Below the pieces are notes generated by a model. The model was not told the origin of the DNA. It saw only the letters and a list, made by a program, of their open reading frames with translations, and searched no databases. Shown piece after piece: positions 38,098 through 46,572 of a stretch of DNA of 64,000 bases; position 1 is the stretch's first letter, and each line of letters begins with the position of its first letter. Source of the DNA: Bradyrhizobium huanghuaihaiense. GTDB taxonomy: Bacteria; Pseudomonadota; Alphaproteobacteria; Rhizobiales; Xanthobacteraceae. The stretch lies in NCBI RefSeq assembly GCF_007830635.1, contig NZ_VLLA01000007.1:186001-250000 (forward strand), in the 5' to 3' direction. Made by a program: the position numbers and the translations under genes.

Positions 38098-38292
38098 TCA
38101 ACTCCCTGCCGGCGCGTCCGGACTGACATCCGGCGCTTTGGGACCCTGGTCCTTGTCGGGCAGCGGGTCGGCCTGGGATTTCAGGTCGGCGGCCTTGCTG
38201 ATCAACTTGGCGGATAGGTCGGAGTCCGAGGTGGTTCTTGCGAACTCGAGCAGGAGAGAGGCTTGCTTGGTGAGGTAGGATTTGCCCAGCAC
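38098..38292 (-). CDS. Small conserved protein, 64 aa
   Basis: A 64-aa soluble protein: LTKQASLLLEFARTTSDSD, LSAKLISKAADLKSQADPL, then a proline/aspartate-rich tail PKAPDVSPDAPAGS. The start is a GTG at 38292, the first usable in-frame start after an upstream TGA; no strong Shine-Dalgarno. Similar sequences (KQAS..LLEFA, KAADLKS) occur as short conserved hypotheticals in Bradyrhizobium (memory). It precedes the 30-aa membrane peptide by three bases. Confidence 0.62.
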   Translation of the reverse strand: MLGKSYLTKQASLLLEFARTTSDSDLSAKLISKAADLKSQADPLPDKDQGPKAPDVSPDAPAGS

Positions 38293-38320
38293 GTCGATCG
38301 GTCCAATGTAGAAGTCCCAA

Positions 38321-38336
38321 CGGACTCAAGAGTCCG
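38321..38336. promoter_or_regulatory. 16-bp perfect palindrome upstream of the 64-aa gene
   Basis: CGGACTC-AA-GAGTCCG, perfect 7-bp arms, ends 29 bases before the GTG start. A candidate operator, or a small hairpin in the leader. Confidence 0.5.
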
Positions 38337-38359
38337 GAAGGGCAGATTCCGTTCCCGGA

Positions 38360-38383
38360 ACTTTGTACAAAAATGCACAAAGT
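38360..38383 (-). terminator. Hairpin between HAD gene and the small genes
   Basis: Arms ACTTTGTACA and TGCACAAAGT (10 bp, one mismatch) around an AAAA loop (TTTT on the minus strand). It lies 65 bases past the HAD stop in the minus direction, suiting a terminator for the HAD/dehydrogenase pair. Confidence 0.45.
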
Positions 38384-38447
38384 GATTTGGTTCCTCATAT
38401 TTGGCAAACGAGTTCCAGGGAACCGCACCTGCCGGGAGGCGGATCCG

Positions 38448-39080
38448 TCAAATCCCGAGCTGCTTCAGCGCATCGCCGACGTCACGGGGCGAGGTCACAT
38501 GCACCGCGGTCAGCCCGCGCGCCCGTGCCCCCTCGATGTTTTCCGCGAGGTCGTCGAAGAAGACGATGCGGCTCGCCGGCACGCCCATAGCGGCCACGAC
38601 ATGGTCGAAAGCCTCCGCGTCCGGTTTACGCAGGCCGATGCTGGACGACAGGTAGAGCTCGCGGAAATGGCCGAGCAGGCCGGCATATTCCTTCGAGAAA
38701 TGGTCGACATGCGGCCGGTTGGTGTTGGAGAAGGCGTAGAGCGGCATCCGCCTCGCCGCACGCGGCAACAGTTCCGCGATGTCAGGCATCTCGCCGGCGA
38801 AGATCGCGTTCCAGCCCTCCAGGAACTGCGCGTCGGAAATCGCGATCCCGAGTGATGAGCGCAGCGAGGCGAAATAGTCCGCGTCGCTGATCTTGCCGAC
38901 CTCGTGCAGCCGGTAGGCTTCGCTGTCGCGCACATAGCGCGCGACGATGGCTTCAGGCTTGCAGCCGGCGTGTCCCGCCCAGCAGGCGATCGCCCTGGAG
39001 AAATCGATGTCGAGCACCACGCGCCCGAGATCGAACAGAAGCGCGTCTGCGCTGCCGGGAGAGAGCGGGGTCACCTGCAT
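38448..39080 (-). CDS. HAD-family hydrolase
   Basis: A cytosolic HAD-superfamily phosphatase/dehalogenase-like protein of 210 aa. Motif I is LLFDLGRVVLD near residue 15 with the nucleophile aspartate, motif II AFSNTNRPH with the conserved Ser/Asn, lysine in GLRKPDAEAF, and motif IV VFFDDLAENI. The helical cap inserted after motif I is of the class IA type. It starts eight bases after the alpha-hydroxy-acid dehydrogenase stop, so the two are one operon; a role in removing an inhibitory phosphometabolite is a guess. Confidence 0.88.
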   Translation of the reverse strand: MQVTPLSPGSADALLFDLGRVVLDIDFSRAIACWAGHAGCKPEAIVARYVRDSEAYRLHEVGKISDADYFASLRSSLGIAISDAQFLEGWNAIFAGEMPDIAELLPRAARRMPLYAFSNTNRPHVDHFSKEYAGLLGHFRELYLSSSIGLRKPDAEAFDHVVAAMGVPASRIVFFDDLAENIEGARARGLTAVHVTSPRDVGDALKQLGI

Positions 39081-39088
39081 CCTTTCAC

Positions 39089-40222
39089 TCAGTATCGATA
39101 GGGATCGTGCTCGAACAGCGGGAACGCGCTGAACACGCTCGGCGCGTTGGTCGCGGTGGCCGGATGCAGGCAGGACCTGCCGACCTCGGCGAACGAGGTG
39201 GCGCCCAAGAGGCCGAGGCAGCGCAGCACCTCGTCTTCCAGCAGCTCCAGCATCCGGGTCACGCCGGCCTCGCCGGCCGCGGCCAGGGCCCAGCATTGCA
39301 GCCGGCCGATGCCGACGAGGTCGGCGCCTGCCGCAATCGCCTTGACGATGTCGGTGCCGCGGCAGAAGCCGCCATCGACCATGATCCTGGCGCGGCCTTT
39401 CACGGCGTCGACGATTTCAGGCAGCACATGCATGGCGCCGCGGCCGTGGTCGAGCTGGCGGCCGCCATGGTTGGAGACGTAAATCCACTCGACGCCGTGA
39501 TCGAGCGCGATCTGCGCATCCTCGGCGGTGGCGATGCCCTTCAGGATCAGAGGGATCTTGAACTTGTCCTTGATCATCTTCACCGTCCGCCACTCCAGTC
39601 CCTTCTGGTAGTCGCCGCCGGTGGCGCGCAGGCGGCTTTCACGAACGTAGCGCTTGGCGATGTCGCGTTCGCGACGGCTGTAATGGGCGGTGTCCACGGT
39701 CAGGCAGAAGGCGGCGTAGGCGTTCTTCTCGGCCCGGCTGACGACATCGGCGACGAAGGCGTCATCGCCGCGCACATAGAGCTGGTAGAGACGCAGCGCG
39801 TCGGGGGCAGCCTCGGCGGTTTTCTCCAGGCCGGGCTCGGACACCGAGCTCAGCATGTGCGCCGCACCGAAGGTGCCGGCAGCACGTGCGACGCTCGCGG
39901 CGCCATCCGGGTCAAAAATCTCGAGCGCGCCGACCGGGGCCAGCACCACCGGCAGGCGCATCTTGCGGCCGAACTGCTCGACGCTTCCGTCGACCTTGCG
40001 GACGTCGCGCAGCACGCGCGGGCGGAAGGCGATCTCGTCCAGCGCCATGCGATTGCGGCGCATCGTGGTCTCGGTCTCGGCGGCGCCGACGATATAGTCC
40101 CAGGCATTCTGGTTGAGGTTGGCGCGCGCCTTCCGGATGAATTCGTGCAGGTTCTGGAACGGCTCGTTGCTGGCGCCGAGTTCAACGTTCCGTTCCGGCC
40201 GGATGCGGGGCGCTTCGTTCAT
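39089..40222 (-). CDS. FMN-dependent alpha-hydroxy-acid oxidase/dehydrogenase
   Basis: TIM-barrel flavoenzyme of 377 aa of the LldD/glycolate oxidase family, oxidising L-2-hydroxy acids such as lactate. Seen are the FMN site LAPVGALEIFDPDGAAS, LYQLYVRGDD, the catalytic lysine in LILKGIATAEDA, and SNHGGRQLDHG with the catalytic histidine and arginine; MVDGGFCRGTDIVKA completes the phosphate loop. Substrate may be lactate or another hydroxy acid. GGGAGGACAACA precedes the start. Downstream, the HAD gene follows. Confidence 0.9.
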   Translation of the reverse strand: MNEAPRIRPERNVELGASNEPFQNLHEFIRKARANLNQNAWDYIVGAAETETTMRRNRMALDEIAFRPRVLRDVRKVDGSVEQFGRKMRLPVVLAPVGALEIFDPDGAASVARAAGTFGAAHMLSSVSEPGLEKTAEAAPDALRLYQLYVRGDDAFVADVVSRAEKNAYAAFCLTVDTAHYSRRERDIAKRYVRESRLRATGGDYQKGLEWRTVKMIKDKFKIPLILKGIATAEDAQIALDHGVEWIYVSNHGGRQLDHGRGAMHVLPEIVDAVKGRARIMVDGGFCRGTDIVKAIAAGADLVGIGRLQCWALAAAGEAGVTRMLELLEDEVLRCLGLLGATSFAEVGRSCLHPATATNAPSVFSAFPLFEHDPYRY

Positions 40223-40517
40223 TGTTGTCCTCCCGAGAATTTGAAGCCTTGTGTCATCGCCTAACCCGTCCGCCTCTCCAAAACCATCCTAAAATCGCAT
40301 AGCTGCGAAGCGCGGGCCGGCCGACCGAGTCCCGTCTTTCGCGCGAGACGGTTTCGGAACGTTGCCAAAAGTTTAGGCCGGGACGAAGGGATTTTTGCAG
40401 GTGCCCCGCCGGCGTTGCGGGCCGGCCTTGAAGAAACCTGAATGGTATTGTGAGAACCGGGCTGGATCGCCATTTGCATGGCGGCTCCCGAGCCCCGAGC
40501 AAGAAGGCTAACTCTCC

Positions 40518-41855
40518 ATGCGGAAATCCCTGCTGTTCCCCCTTGGCGCGCTCACCGGCGTGTGCCTGACCCTTCTGGTATCCGGTCCGCAGGGCGGACT
40601 ATGGGCGGCGAGGGCGGCGGCGGGCGCGGACGATGCCTATTCCAAGCTCAACCTGTTCGGCGAAGTGTTCGAGCGGGTGAAGGCGAGCTATGTCGAGAAG
40701 CCGGACAATTCCAAGCTGATCGAAGGCGCGATCACCGGCATGGTGACCTCGCTCGATCCGCATTCACGCTACATGAACGACAAGGCCTGGACCGAGATGC
40801 AGGAGACCACCTCCGGCGAGTTCGGCGGGCTCGGCATCGAGGTCACGATGGAGGACGGCCTCGTCAAGGTCGTCTCGCCGATCGACGACACGCCGGCTTC
40901 GAAGGCCGGCATCATGTCAGGCGACCTCATCAGCAAGATCGACGGCGACGCCGTGCAGGGCATGACGCTCGAGCAGGCCGTCAACAAGATGAAGGGCCCG
41001 GTCGACACCAAGACCAAGCTCACCATCGTGCGCAAGGGCGCGGACGCCCCGCTCGACGTGGCGATCACGCGCGAGATCATCCACGTGCGCCCCGTCCGCT
41101 TCCATGTCGAGAACGGCGATATCGGCTATATCCGCGTCACCTCGTTCAACGAGCAGACCACCGACGGCCTGAAGAAGGCGATCGCCTCGATCTCCAAGCA
41201 GGTGCCGCAGGAGAAGCTGGTTGGCTACGTGATGGACCTGCGCAACAATCCGGGTGGATTGCTCGACCAGGCCGTGTCGGTGTCGAGCGCCTTCCTGCAG
41301 CGCGGCGAGGTCGTCTCGACGCGTGGCCGCAATCCGGAAGAGACCCAGCGCTTCACCGCGCATGGCGGCGACCTCACCAAGGGCAAGCCGCTCGTGATCC
41401 TGGTCAATGGCGGCTCGGCTTCGGCCTCGGAGATCGTGGCCGGTGCGCTGCATGACCACAAGCGTGCCACGATCATCGGCACGCGCTCGTTCGGCAAGGG
41501 CTCGGTGCAGACCATCATCCCGCTCGGCTCCGGCAACGGCGCGCTGGCGTTGACTACGGCGCGCTACTACACGCCGTCAGGCCGCTCGATCCAGGCCCAG
41601 GGCATCGCGCCCGACATCGAGATCCTCCAGGATGTGCCGCCCGAGCTGAAGGGCCGGATGGACACCATGGCGGAGTCCCAGATGCGCGGCCATCTGCAAG
41701 CCGCCGACGGCACCGAGCAGACCGGATCGCAGTCCTACGTCCCGCCGGAAGAGAAGGACGACAAGGCCCTGCACGCGGCCTATGACTTCCTCCACGGCGT
41801 CACCGCGAATGCCGTCGCCTCAAAGCCCGCGCCGAAGGCCGCGGTGCCGAACTAG
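40518..41855 (+). CDS. ctpA: Carboxy-terminal processing protease CtpA (S41)
   Basis: Periplasmic S41 serine protease of 445 aa that trims C-termini of envelope proteins. A signal anchor (MRKSLLFPLGALTGVCLTL) is followed by a helical region, a PDZ domain (about 95-175; SGEFGGLGIEVTMEDGLV) and the catalytic domain with the Ser/Lys dyad in VNGGSASASEIVAGAL and TRSFGKGSVQT. A proline-rich tail ends it. Expressed alone: about 295 bases of unassigned upstream DNA and an intrinsic terminator downstream. Confidence 0.95.
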   Translation: MRKSLLFPLGALTGVCLTLLVSGPQGGLWAARAAAGADDAYSKLNLFGEVFERVKASYVEKPDNSKLIEGAITGMVTSLDPHSRYMNDKAWTEMQETTSGEFGGLGIEVTMEDGLVKVVSPIDDTPASKAGIMSGDLISKIDGDAVQGMTLEQAVNKMKGPVDTKTKLTIVRKGADAPLDVAITREIIHVRPVRFHVENGDIGYIRVTSFNEQTTDGLKKAIASISKQVPQEKLVGYVMDLRNNPGGLLDQAVSVSSAFLQRGEVVSTRGRNPEETQRFTAHGGDLTKGKPLVILVNGGSASASEIVAGALHDHKRATIIGTRSFGKGSVQTIIPLGSGNGALALTTARYYTPSGRSIQAQGIAPDIEILQDVPPELKGRMDTMAESQMRGHLQAADGTEQTGSQSYVPPEEKDDKALHAAYDFLHGVTANAVASKPAPKAAVPN

Positions 41856-41877
41856 ACCTTGCGATCTCCAGACACCG

Positions 41878-41910
41878 ATCGCCCGGGAGTGGATACCGCT
41901 CCCGGGCGAT
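41878..41910 (+). terminator. ctpA terminator hairpin
   Basis: Perfect 12-bp stem, arms ATCGCCCGGGAG and CTCCCGGGCGAT, 9-base loop, 23 bases after the ctpA stop, followed by TTCGTTTG. Confidence 0.75.
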
Positions 41911-41938
41911 TTCGTTTGGGGGATTGTCTCGGTGATCC

Positions 41939-42016
41939 GTAGCCCGGATGGAGCGAAGCGCAATCCGGGATTCACACTACACGGACCCGGATTACGCTTC
42001 GCTCCATCCGGGCTAC
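41939..42016. repeat. REP-like inverted repeat, 'GTAGCCCGGATGG' family
   Basis: Long inverted repeat: the left side begins GTAGCCCGGATGGAGCGAAG and the right side ends in its complement ending CATCCGGGCTAC, about 78 bases overall. It lies between the convergent ctpA and GGDEF-EAL genes, after the ctpA terminator. A multi-copy Bradyrhizobium element by memory. Confidence 0.75.
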
Positions 42017-42033
42017 GCTCGCGACATTCCGAT

Positions 42034-44805
42034 CTAGCCTGCTTCCCGTCGGCGGCTCTCGCTGCCTTCGCGCCGGGCGAGCCGGCTGCGATGCAGCGCG
42101 AACAGCTCCAGCATCTTGTCGGCAGGTTTTGCGGCGCTGAACAGATAGCCCTGCATCTCGGTGCAGCCGAGCGTGCGCAGCAGCCGTTGCTGCTCTTCGG
42201 TCTCGACGCCCTCGGCGGTGGTCGCCATGCGGCGGGCGCTGGCGAGGTTGACCACGGCCTGGACGATGCTGGCGGAGCCGTCGGGGCCGGCGATATCCTC
42301 GACGAAGCAGCGGTCGATCTTGATCTTGTCGAACGGGAAGCGGTGCAGATAGCTCAGCGAGGAATAACCGGTGCCGAAATCGTCGAGCGCGATGCGCACG
42401 CCGATGGCGCGGAGCTGGTGCAGGATCGCGAGCGCCGTGTCATCGTCGCGGATCAGCACCGCCTCGGTGATCTCGAGCTCGAGCCGGCTCGCCGGAAGGT
42501 TGGAAGCGGCGAGCGCCGCCATGATCTTCAGCGCCAGCGTGCCGCTCTTGAACTGCACCGGCGAGACGTTGACGGCGAGGCGGATGTCGTCGGGCCAGCC
42601 GGCAGCATCCCGGCAGGCGGTCGCCAGCACCCATTCGCCGATCTCGTTGATCAGGCCAGTGTCCTCGGCGATCGGGATGAACTCGGCCGGCGAGACCATG
42701 CCGCGCTCGGGATGGCGCCAGCGCACCAGTGCCTCGCAGCCGGTGATGCGGTCGTCCTTCAGGCCGAGGCAAGGCTGGTAATAGACCTCGAGGCCGCCAC
42801 GCGCGATGGCGTGGCGCAGGTCGATCTCGAGCTGCCGCCGCTCGCGGACCTTGGCGTCCATCTCGGGTTCGAAGAAGCGGTAGGTGCGGCGTCCCGCGGA
42901 TTTGGCGGCGTACATCGCAAGATCGGCGTTCTTCAGGATCTGGTCCAGCGCCGTGCCGTGTCCCGGCGCCAGTGCGATGCCGATGCTGGCGTCGCTGGTG
43001 AGATGATGGCCCATGCAGTCGAATGGCGTGCGGATGGCCTGGAAGATCCGGGCGACGAGATCGTTGACCTGGTCCGGCGAGGTCACCGCGCTCTGCACGA
43101 TGGCAAACTCGTCGCCGCCGAGCCGTGCCACGAAATCCGTCGGACCGGCGCAGCGGCTGAGGCTCGCTGCCATCGATTTCAGCAGCTCGTCGCCGACGAG
43201 ATGGCCGAGCGCGTCGTTGACCCCCTTGAACTCGTCGATGTCGATATAGTGGACCGCGACCTCTTCGCCATCGACGATGGCGGCCAGCTCCTGCCGCAGA
43301 TGCTCGTGGAACATGGCGCGGTTGGGCAGATCGGTCAGCGCGTCGTAATGGGCAAGGTGGGTGATGCGCTCCTCGATGCGCCGGCGCTCGGTAATGTCCT
43401 CGTGCGTCGCCACCCAGCCGCCGTCCACGAGCGGTTCGTTGAGGACCTGAATCGAGCGGCCGTCGGCGGTGTCCACGACCATGGAATTGCGGACATGAAT
43501 GTCGCGCAGCACGCGTTCACAATATTGATCGACGTCGCCGGTGAACGAGCCGGTCGTCTTGCGATGCGCGATGATGTCGTGGAAGCTGCAGCCCGGCGCC
43601 ACCACGGCGGCCGACAGGCCGTACATGTCGATGTAGCGCTGGTTGCACACCACGAGCCGCCGGTCCGCGTCGAACAGCAGCAAGCCCTGGGTCATGTTGT
43701 TCACGGCGCGGTCGAGACGTTGTTTCTCCAGCGTCAGCCGTTCCCTGGAGAGGCGGTGCTGCTCCAGCAGCTTGCGCACGATCGCGATCAGAACGCCGGC
43801 GATGGCGAGCGCGGAAGAGGCGGCGACCGAGACCAGGATGCCGATCTGCTCGCGCCAGTCCGTCAGAGCCGCCGCGCGTGTCGTCGTGGCCATCATCAGG
43901 ATCGGGTAGTGGGGCAGGGCGTGCGAAGCGATCAGGCGGTCCTCGCCGTCGACCGGGCTCATGAAGCGTCCGGCGAAGTGATCGAGCCCGAAGACCCGCT
44001 GCTGCTCGAAGGGCCCGGTCCTGAAATTCCGCCCCATCAATTCGCTGGAATGGGGATAGCGGGCGAGCAGCGTGCCGTCGCGATGCAACATCGAGATCGT
44101 CGCACCTTCGCCGAGCACCACGGATTCGAAGAATTTCTCGAAATTGGCCGGCTCGATGCCGCGTCCGACCACGCCCATGAACTCACCGTTCGGGCCGACG
44201 ATCCTGCGCACGAGCAGGATGGTCCAGGCGCCGGAGATCCGGCTGTGCAGCGGCTCGATCAGGACATCAGGCGAATAGGGGTCGTATTTGAAGGTGCGGA
44301 AATAGGCGCGATCGGCGACGTTCACCTTGGGGGCGGGCCATGCCGTCGATGAATTGATCAGATTGCCGTCGGCATCGATGATGTTGACGCCGCCGATGTA
44401 AGGAAGCGCCTCGATCTTCGAGCGCAGCATCCGGTGGATGTCCTGACCCGAGAGGCGCTTGCGATAGTCTTCCGCGTTGGAAATGCCGATCGTGCGGACG
44501 TGGTCGACGAAATCCTTCTGGATGACCGCGAAATCCTGCAATTGCTGATCGAAATGATGGGCCAGCATCAAGACGGTGTTTTCCAGCTCGCGGCCGGAAT
44601 TACGCAGCGCGCGTTCGCGGAAGTTCTGCGCCATCAGCGTCGCGCCGACGGCGATCGCGGCGATCAGCAGCGTGCCGCCCACGACCAGCCAGCGGATCGG
44701 TCCGCTGCGCGCGAAGGCCTGGTCGTAAAGGCGACTGCCGAATTTCGTCATCATGTCGATCGCTGCCGCGCACACGCCAGGATCAATTCTTGATCCTCGA
44801 GACAT
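42034..44805 (-). CDS. Membrane GGDEF-EAL protein (diguanylate cyclase/phosphodiesterase) with PDC and PAS
   Basis: Cyclic-di-GMP regulator, up to 923 aa. A membrane helix (IRWLVVGGTLLIAAIAVGATL) is followed by a large periplasmic PDC/Cache sensor (about 80-310), a second helix (about 320-345), a PAS domain (about 365-480), then GGDEF (motif GGDEF intact, GHLVGDELL before it) and EAL (CEALVRW intact, DDFGTGYSSLSYL). Both catalytic motifs are complete, so bifunctional. ATGs at 44754 and 44751 are alternative starts; none has a strong ribosome-binding site. The downstream pilin could be under its control (inference). Confidence 0.93.
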   Translation of the reverse strand: MSRGSRIDPGVCAAAIDMMTKFGSRLYDQAFARSGPIRWLVVGGTLLIAAIAVGATLMAQNFRERALRNSGRELENTVLMLAHHFDQQLQDFAVIQKDFVDHVRTIGISNAEDYRKRLSGQDIHRMLRSKIEALPYIGGVNIIDADGNLINSSTAWPAPKVNVADRAYFRTFKYDPYSPDVLIEPLHSRISGAWTILLVRRIVGPNGEFMGVVGRGIEPANFEKFFESVVLGEGATISMLHRDGTLLARYPHSSELMGRNFRTGPFEQQRVFGLDHFAGRFMSPVDGEDRLIASHALPHYPILMMATTTRAAALTDWREQIGILVSVAASSALAIAGVLIAIVRKLLEQHRLSRERLTLEKQRLDRAVNNMTQGLLLFDADRRLVVCNQRYIDMYGLSAAVVAPGCSFHDIIAHRKTTGSFTGDVDQYCERVLRDIHVRNSMVVDTADGRSIQVLNEPLVDGGWVATHEDITERRRIEERITHLAHYDALTDLPNRAMFHEHLRQELAAIVDGEEVAVHYIDIDEFKGVNDALGHLVGDELLKSMAASLSRCAGPTDFVARLGGDEFAIVQSAVTSPDQVNDLVARIFQAIRTPFDCMGHHLTSDASIGIALAPGHGTALDQILKNADLAMYAAKSAGRRTYRFFEPEMDAKVRERRQLEIDLRHAIARGGLEVYYQPCLGLKDDRITGCEALVRWRHPERGMVSPAEFIPIAEDTGLINEIGEWVLATACRDAAGWPDDIRLAVNVSPVQFKSGTLALKIMAALAASNLPASRLELEITEAVLIRDDDTALAILHQLRAIGVRIALDDFGTGYSSLSYLHRFPFDKIKIDRCFVEDIAGPDGSASIVQAVVNLASARRMATTAEGVETEEQQRLLRTLGCTEMQGYLFSAAKPADKMLELFALHRSRLARREGSESRRREAG

Positions 44806-45003
44806 CCGTTGGTTTACGGGAACGGTATGGAGCAGAAGTTAGGAAGCGCGGTTAATGCGACATGAATCATCACGCAGAAAAACGGGAGCAAGCCGTGCAG
44901 GAATTGCCGCAAGACACCTGCGCTGCCGGACAGTTCCTGCCGACCATGCCGCGATCAACCAAGGCTTAACCATCTAAGGCGTTGGCGATCCTCAAGTCGC
45001 CAT

Positions 45004-45018
45004 TGGCACGTGATTTGC
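45004..45018 (+). promoter_or_regulatory. Sigma-54 (RpoN) promoter of the Flp pilin gene
   Basis: TGGCAC, five bases, TTGC: the -24 GG (45005-45006) and -12 GC (45017-45018) are 12 bases apart, an excellent match to TGGCACG-N4-TTGCW. A start near 45030 leaves a leader of about 25 bases before the pilin GTG. Confidence 0.75.
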
Positions 45019-45054
45019 GAACATGCCTGCCAACGACACAGTGAGGAGTTGATC

Positions 45055-45219
45055 GTGAAAACCGTTTTGAAGAACTTCATTGCCGACGAATCCGGTGCGA
45101 CGGCGATCGAATACGGCCTGATCGCCGCCGGCATCGCGCTTGCGATCATCGCCGTGGTCAACAATCTCGGCTCGACGCTGAAGCTGAAGTTCGGATCGAT
45201 CAGCACATCGCTGAAGTAG
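45055..45219 (+). CDS. Flp/Fap-type pilin
   Basis: Type IVb Flp pilin precursor, 54 aa. The prepilin peptidase site is G14-A15 in DESGATAIEYG, with the required glutamate at mature +5 and tyrosine at +6, followed by a hydrophobic helix LIAAGIALAIIAVVNNLG. The start is a GTG at 45055 with AGGAG seven bases before. Cleaved pilin would assemble into Tad pili. No tad/cpa genes are nearby, so its assembly genes must be elsewhere. Confidence 0.9.
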   Translation: MKTVLKNFIADESGATAIEYGLIAAGIALAIIAVVNNLGSTLKLKFGSISTSLK

Positions 45220-45223
45220 AAGA

Positions 45224-45742
45224 TCAGGCGCGGTAATGGCCGGACTTGCCGCCGAGCTTCTCGACGAGATGGATGCCCTCGATGCGGACGCCGCGCTCGA
45301 CGGCCTTGATCATGTCGTAGATGGTGAGGCAGGCGACCGACACGGCCGTGAGTGCTTCCATCTCGACGCCGGTTGGACCTGTCACCTTGACGCTGGCGCG
45401 GACGAGGCAGCCCGGCAGCTTGGCATCGGGCTCGATGTCGACGGTGACCTTGGACAGCGCGAGCGGATGGCAGAGCGGGATCAGCTCCGAGGTGCGCTTT
45501 GCCGCCATGATGCCGGCGATGCGCGCGGTGCCGAGCACGTCGCCCTTCTTGGCGTTGCCGGACACGATCAGATCGAGCGTCGCCCTGGTCATGACGACGC
45601 GGCCTTCGGCGACCGCGAGCCGCTCGGTCGCGGGCTTGGCCGACACATCCACCATCCGCGCCTCGCCGGAGGCGCCGATATGGGTGAGGGCAGGGCCGGC
45701 CTTGGTCTTCGATGGCTTGGTCGTGGAGGCCTTGCGCGCCAT
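45224..45742 (-). CDS. moaC: Cyclic pyranopterin monophosphate synthase MoaC
   Basis: MoaC, with MoaA, makes cPMP in molybdenum cofactor synthesis. The protein is 172 aa. Conserved segments: ARMVDVSAKPATER, KRTSELIPLCHPLALSKV with active-site residues, and GVEMEALTAVSVACLTIYDMIKA. A 25-residue basic extension leads at the N-terminus. MARKAS at 45742 is one base from the trpC stop, showing operon membership; the pilin end is five bases away on the other strand. Confidence 0.96.
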   Translation of the reverse strand: MARKASTTKPSKTKAGPALTHIGASGEARMVDVSAKPATERLAVAEGRVVMTRATLDLIVSGNAKKGDVLGTARIAGIMAAKRTSELIPLCHPLALSKVTVDIEPDAKLPGCLVRASVKVTGPTGVEMEALTAVSVACLTIYDMIKAVERGVRIEGIHLVEKLGGKSGHYRA

Positions 45743-45743
45743 G

Positions 45744-46565
45744 TCAGCGCGTGCCCGTCGCGCGAGCGCCGGTCTCACGCGCGAGCAGCGTGCGCGTGGC
45801 GGCGGTGACGTCGGCCTGCCGCATCAGGCTCTCGCCGACGAGGAAGGTCGACATGCCGACCCGCTCGAGGCGGGCGAGATCGGCGGGCGTGAAGATGCCG
45901 CTTTCGCCGACCATCAGCCGCCCCTCGGGGATCAGCGGCGCGAGCGTTTCGCTGGTCGCGAGCGTGGTTTCGAAGGTGCGCAAATTGCGGTTGTTGACGC
46001 CGATCATCGGCGAACGAAGATTCAGCGCACGGTCGAGCTCGGCGCGGTCGTGGATCTCGATCAGCACGTCCATGCCATGGGCGATGGCGGCATCTTCGAG
46101 GTCCTTTGCGGTGGCGTCGTCGAGCGCGGCCATGATGATCAGGATGCAGTCGGCGCCATGCGCGCGGGCCTCGACCACCTGGTAGGTGTCGAACATGAAA
46201 TCCTTGCGCAGCACCGGCAGCGAGGTCGCCGCGCGCGCAGCCACCATGAAGTCGAGATGGCCCTGGAACGAGGGCGTGTCGGTCAGCACCGAGAGACAGG
46301 CTGCGCCGCCGGCCTCATAGGCCTTGGCGAGATCAGGCGGATCGAAATCCGCGCGGATCAACCCTTTCGAGGGCGAGGCCTTCTTGACCTCGGCGATCAG
46401 CGCGTAATCGCCGTTGGCGTGCTTGGCCCGGATCGCGCGCAAGAAGCCGCGCGGCGCGGACTGCGCCTTGGCCTTGGCCTCCACCGCCGACAGCGGCTGC
46501 GCGCGCTTGGCGGCGGCGATCTCCTCGCGCTTGTACGCCTCGATCTTGGTCAGGATATCCGACAT
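45744..46565 (-). CDS. trpC: Indole-3-glycerol phosphate synthase
   Basis: TrpC closes the indole ring in tryptophan synthesis, converting CdRP to indole-3-glycerol phosphate. The protein is 273 aa, a single TIM barrel (not fused to TrpF). Characteristic: LIAEVKKASPSKGLIRADFDP, AACLSVLTDTPSFQG, LPVLRKDFMFD, MDVLIEIHDRAEL and IGVNNRNLRTFE. It lies between trpD (seven bases) and moaC (one base), and is probably co-transcribed with both. Confidence 0.96.
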   Translation of the reverse strand: MSDILTKIEAYKREEIAAAKRAQPLSAVEAKAKAQSAPRGFLRAIRAKHANGDYALIAEVKKASPSKGLIRADFDPPDLAKAYEAGGAACLSVLTDTPSFQGHLDFMVAARAATSLPVLRKDFMFDTYQVVEARAHGADCILIIMAALDDATAKDLEDAAIAHGMDVLIEIHDRAELDRALNLRSPMIGVNNRNLRTFETTLATSETLAPLIPEGRLMVGESGIFTPADLARLERVGMSTFLVGESLMRQADVTAATRTLLARETGARATGTR

Positions 46566-46572
46566 GTCAGGC

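Noticed and set aside
41782..44352. 856-codon frame antisense to the GGDEF-EAL gene
   Set aside because: Shadow frame of high-GC sequence; its peptide is repetitive in Ala/Asp/Val/Arg with no recognisable fold.
44780..44796. Perfect repeat GGATCAA/TTGATCC near the GGDEF-EAL start
   Set aside because: Lies within or just ahead of the start with no T-run; 7-bp palindromes of this kind occur by chance, and no function is implied.
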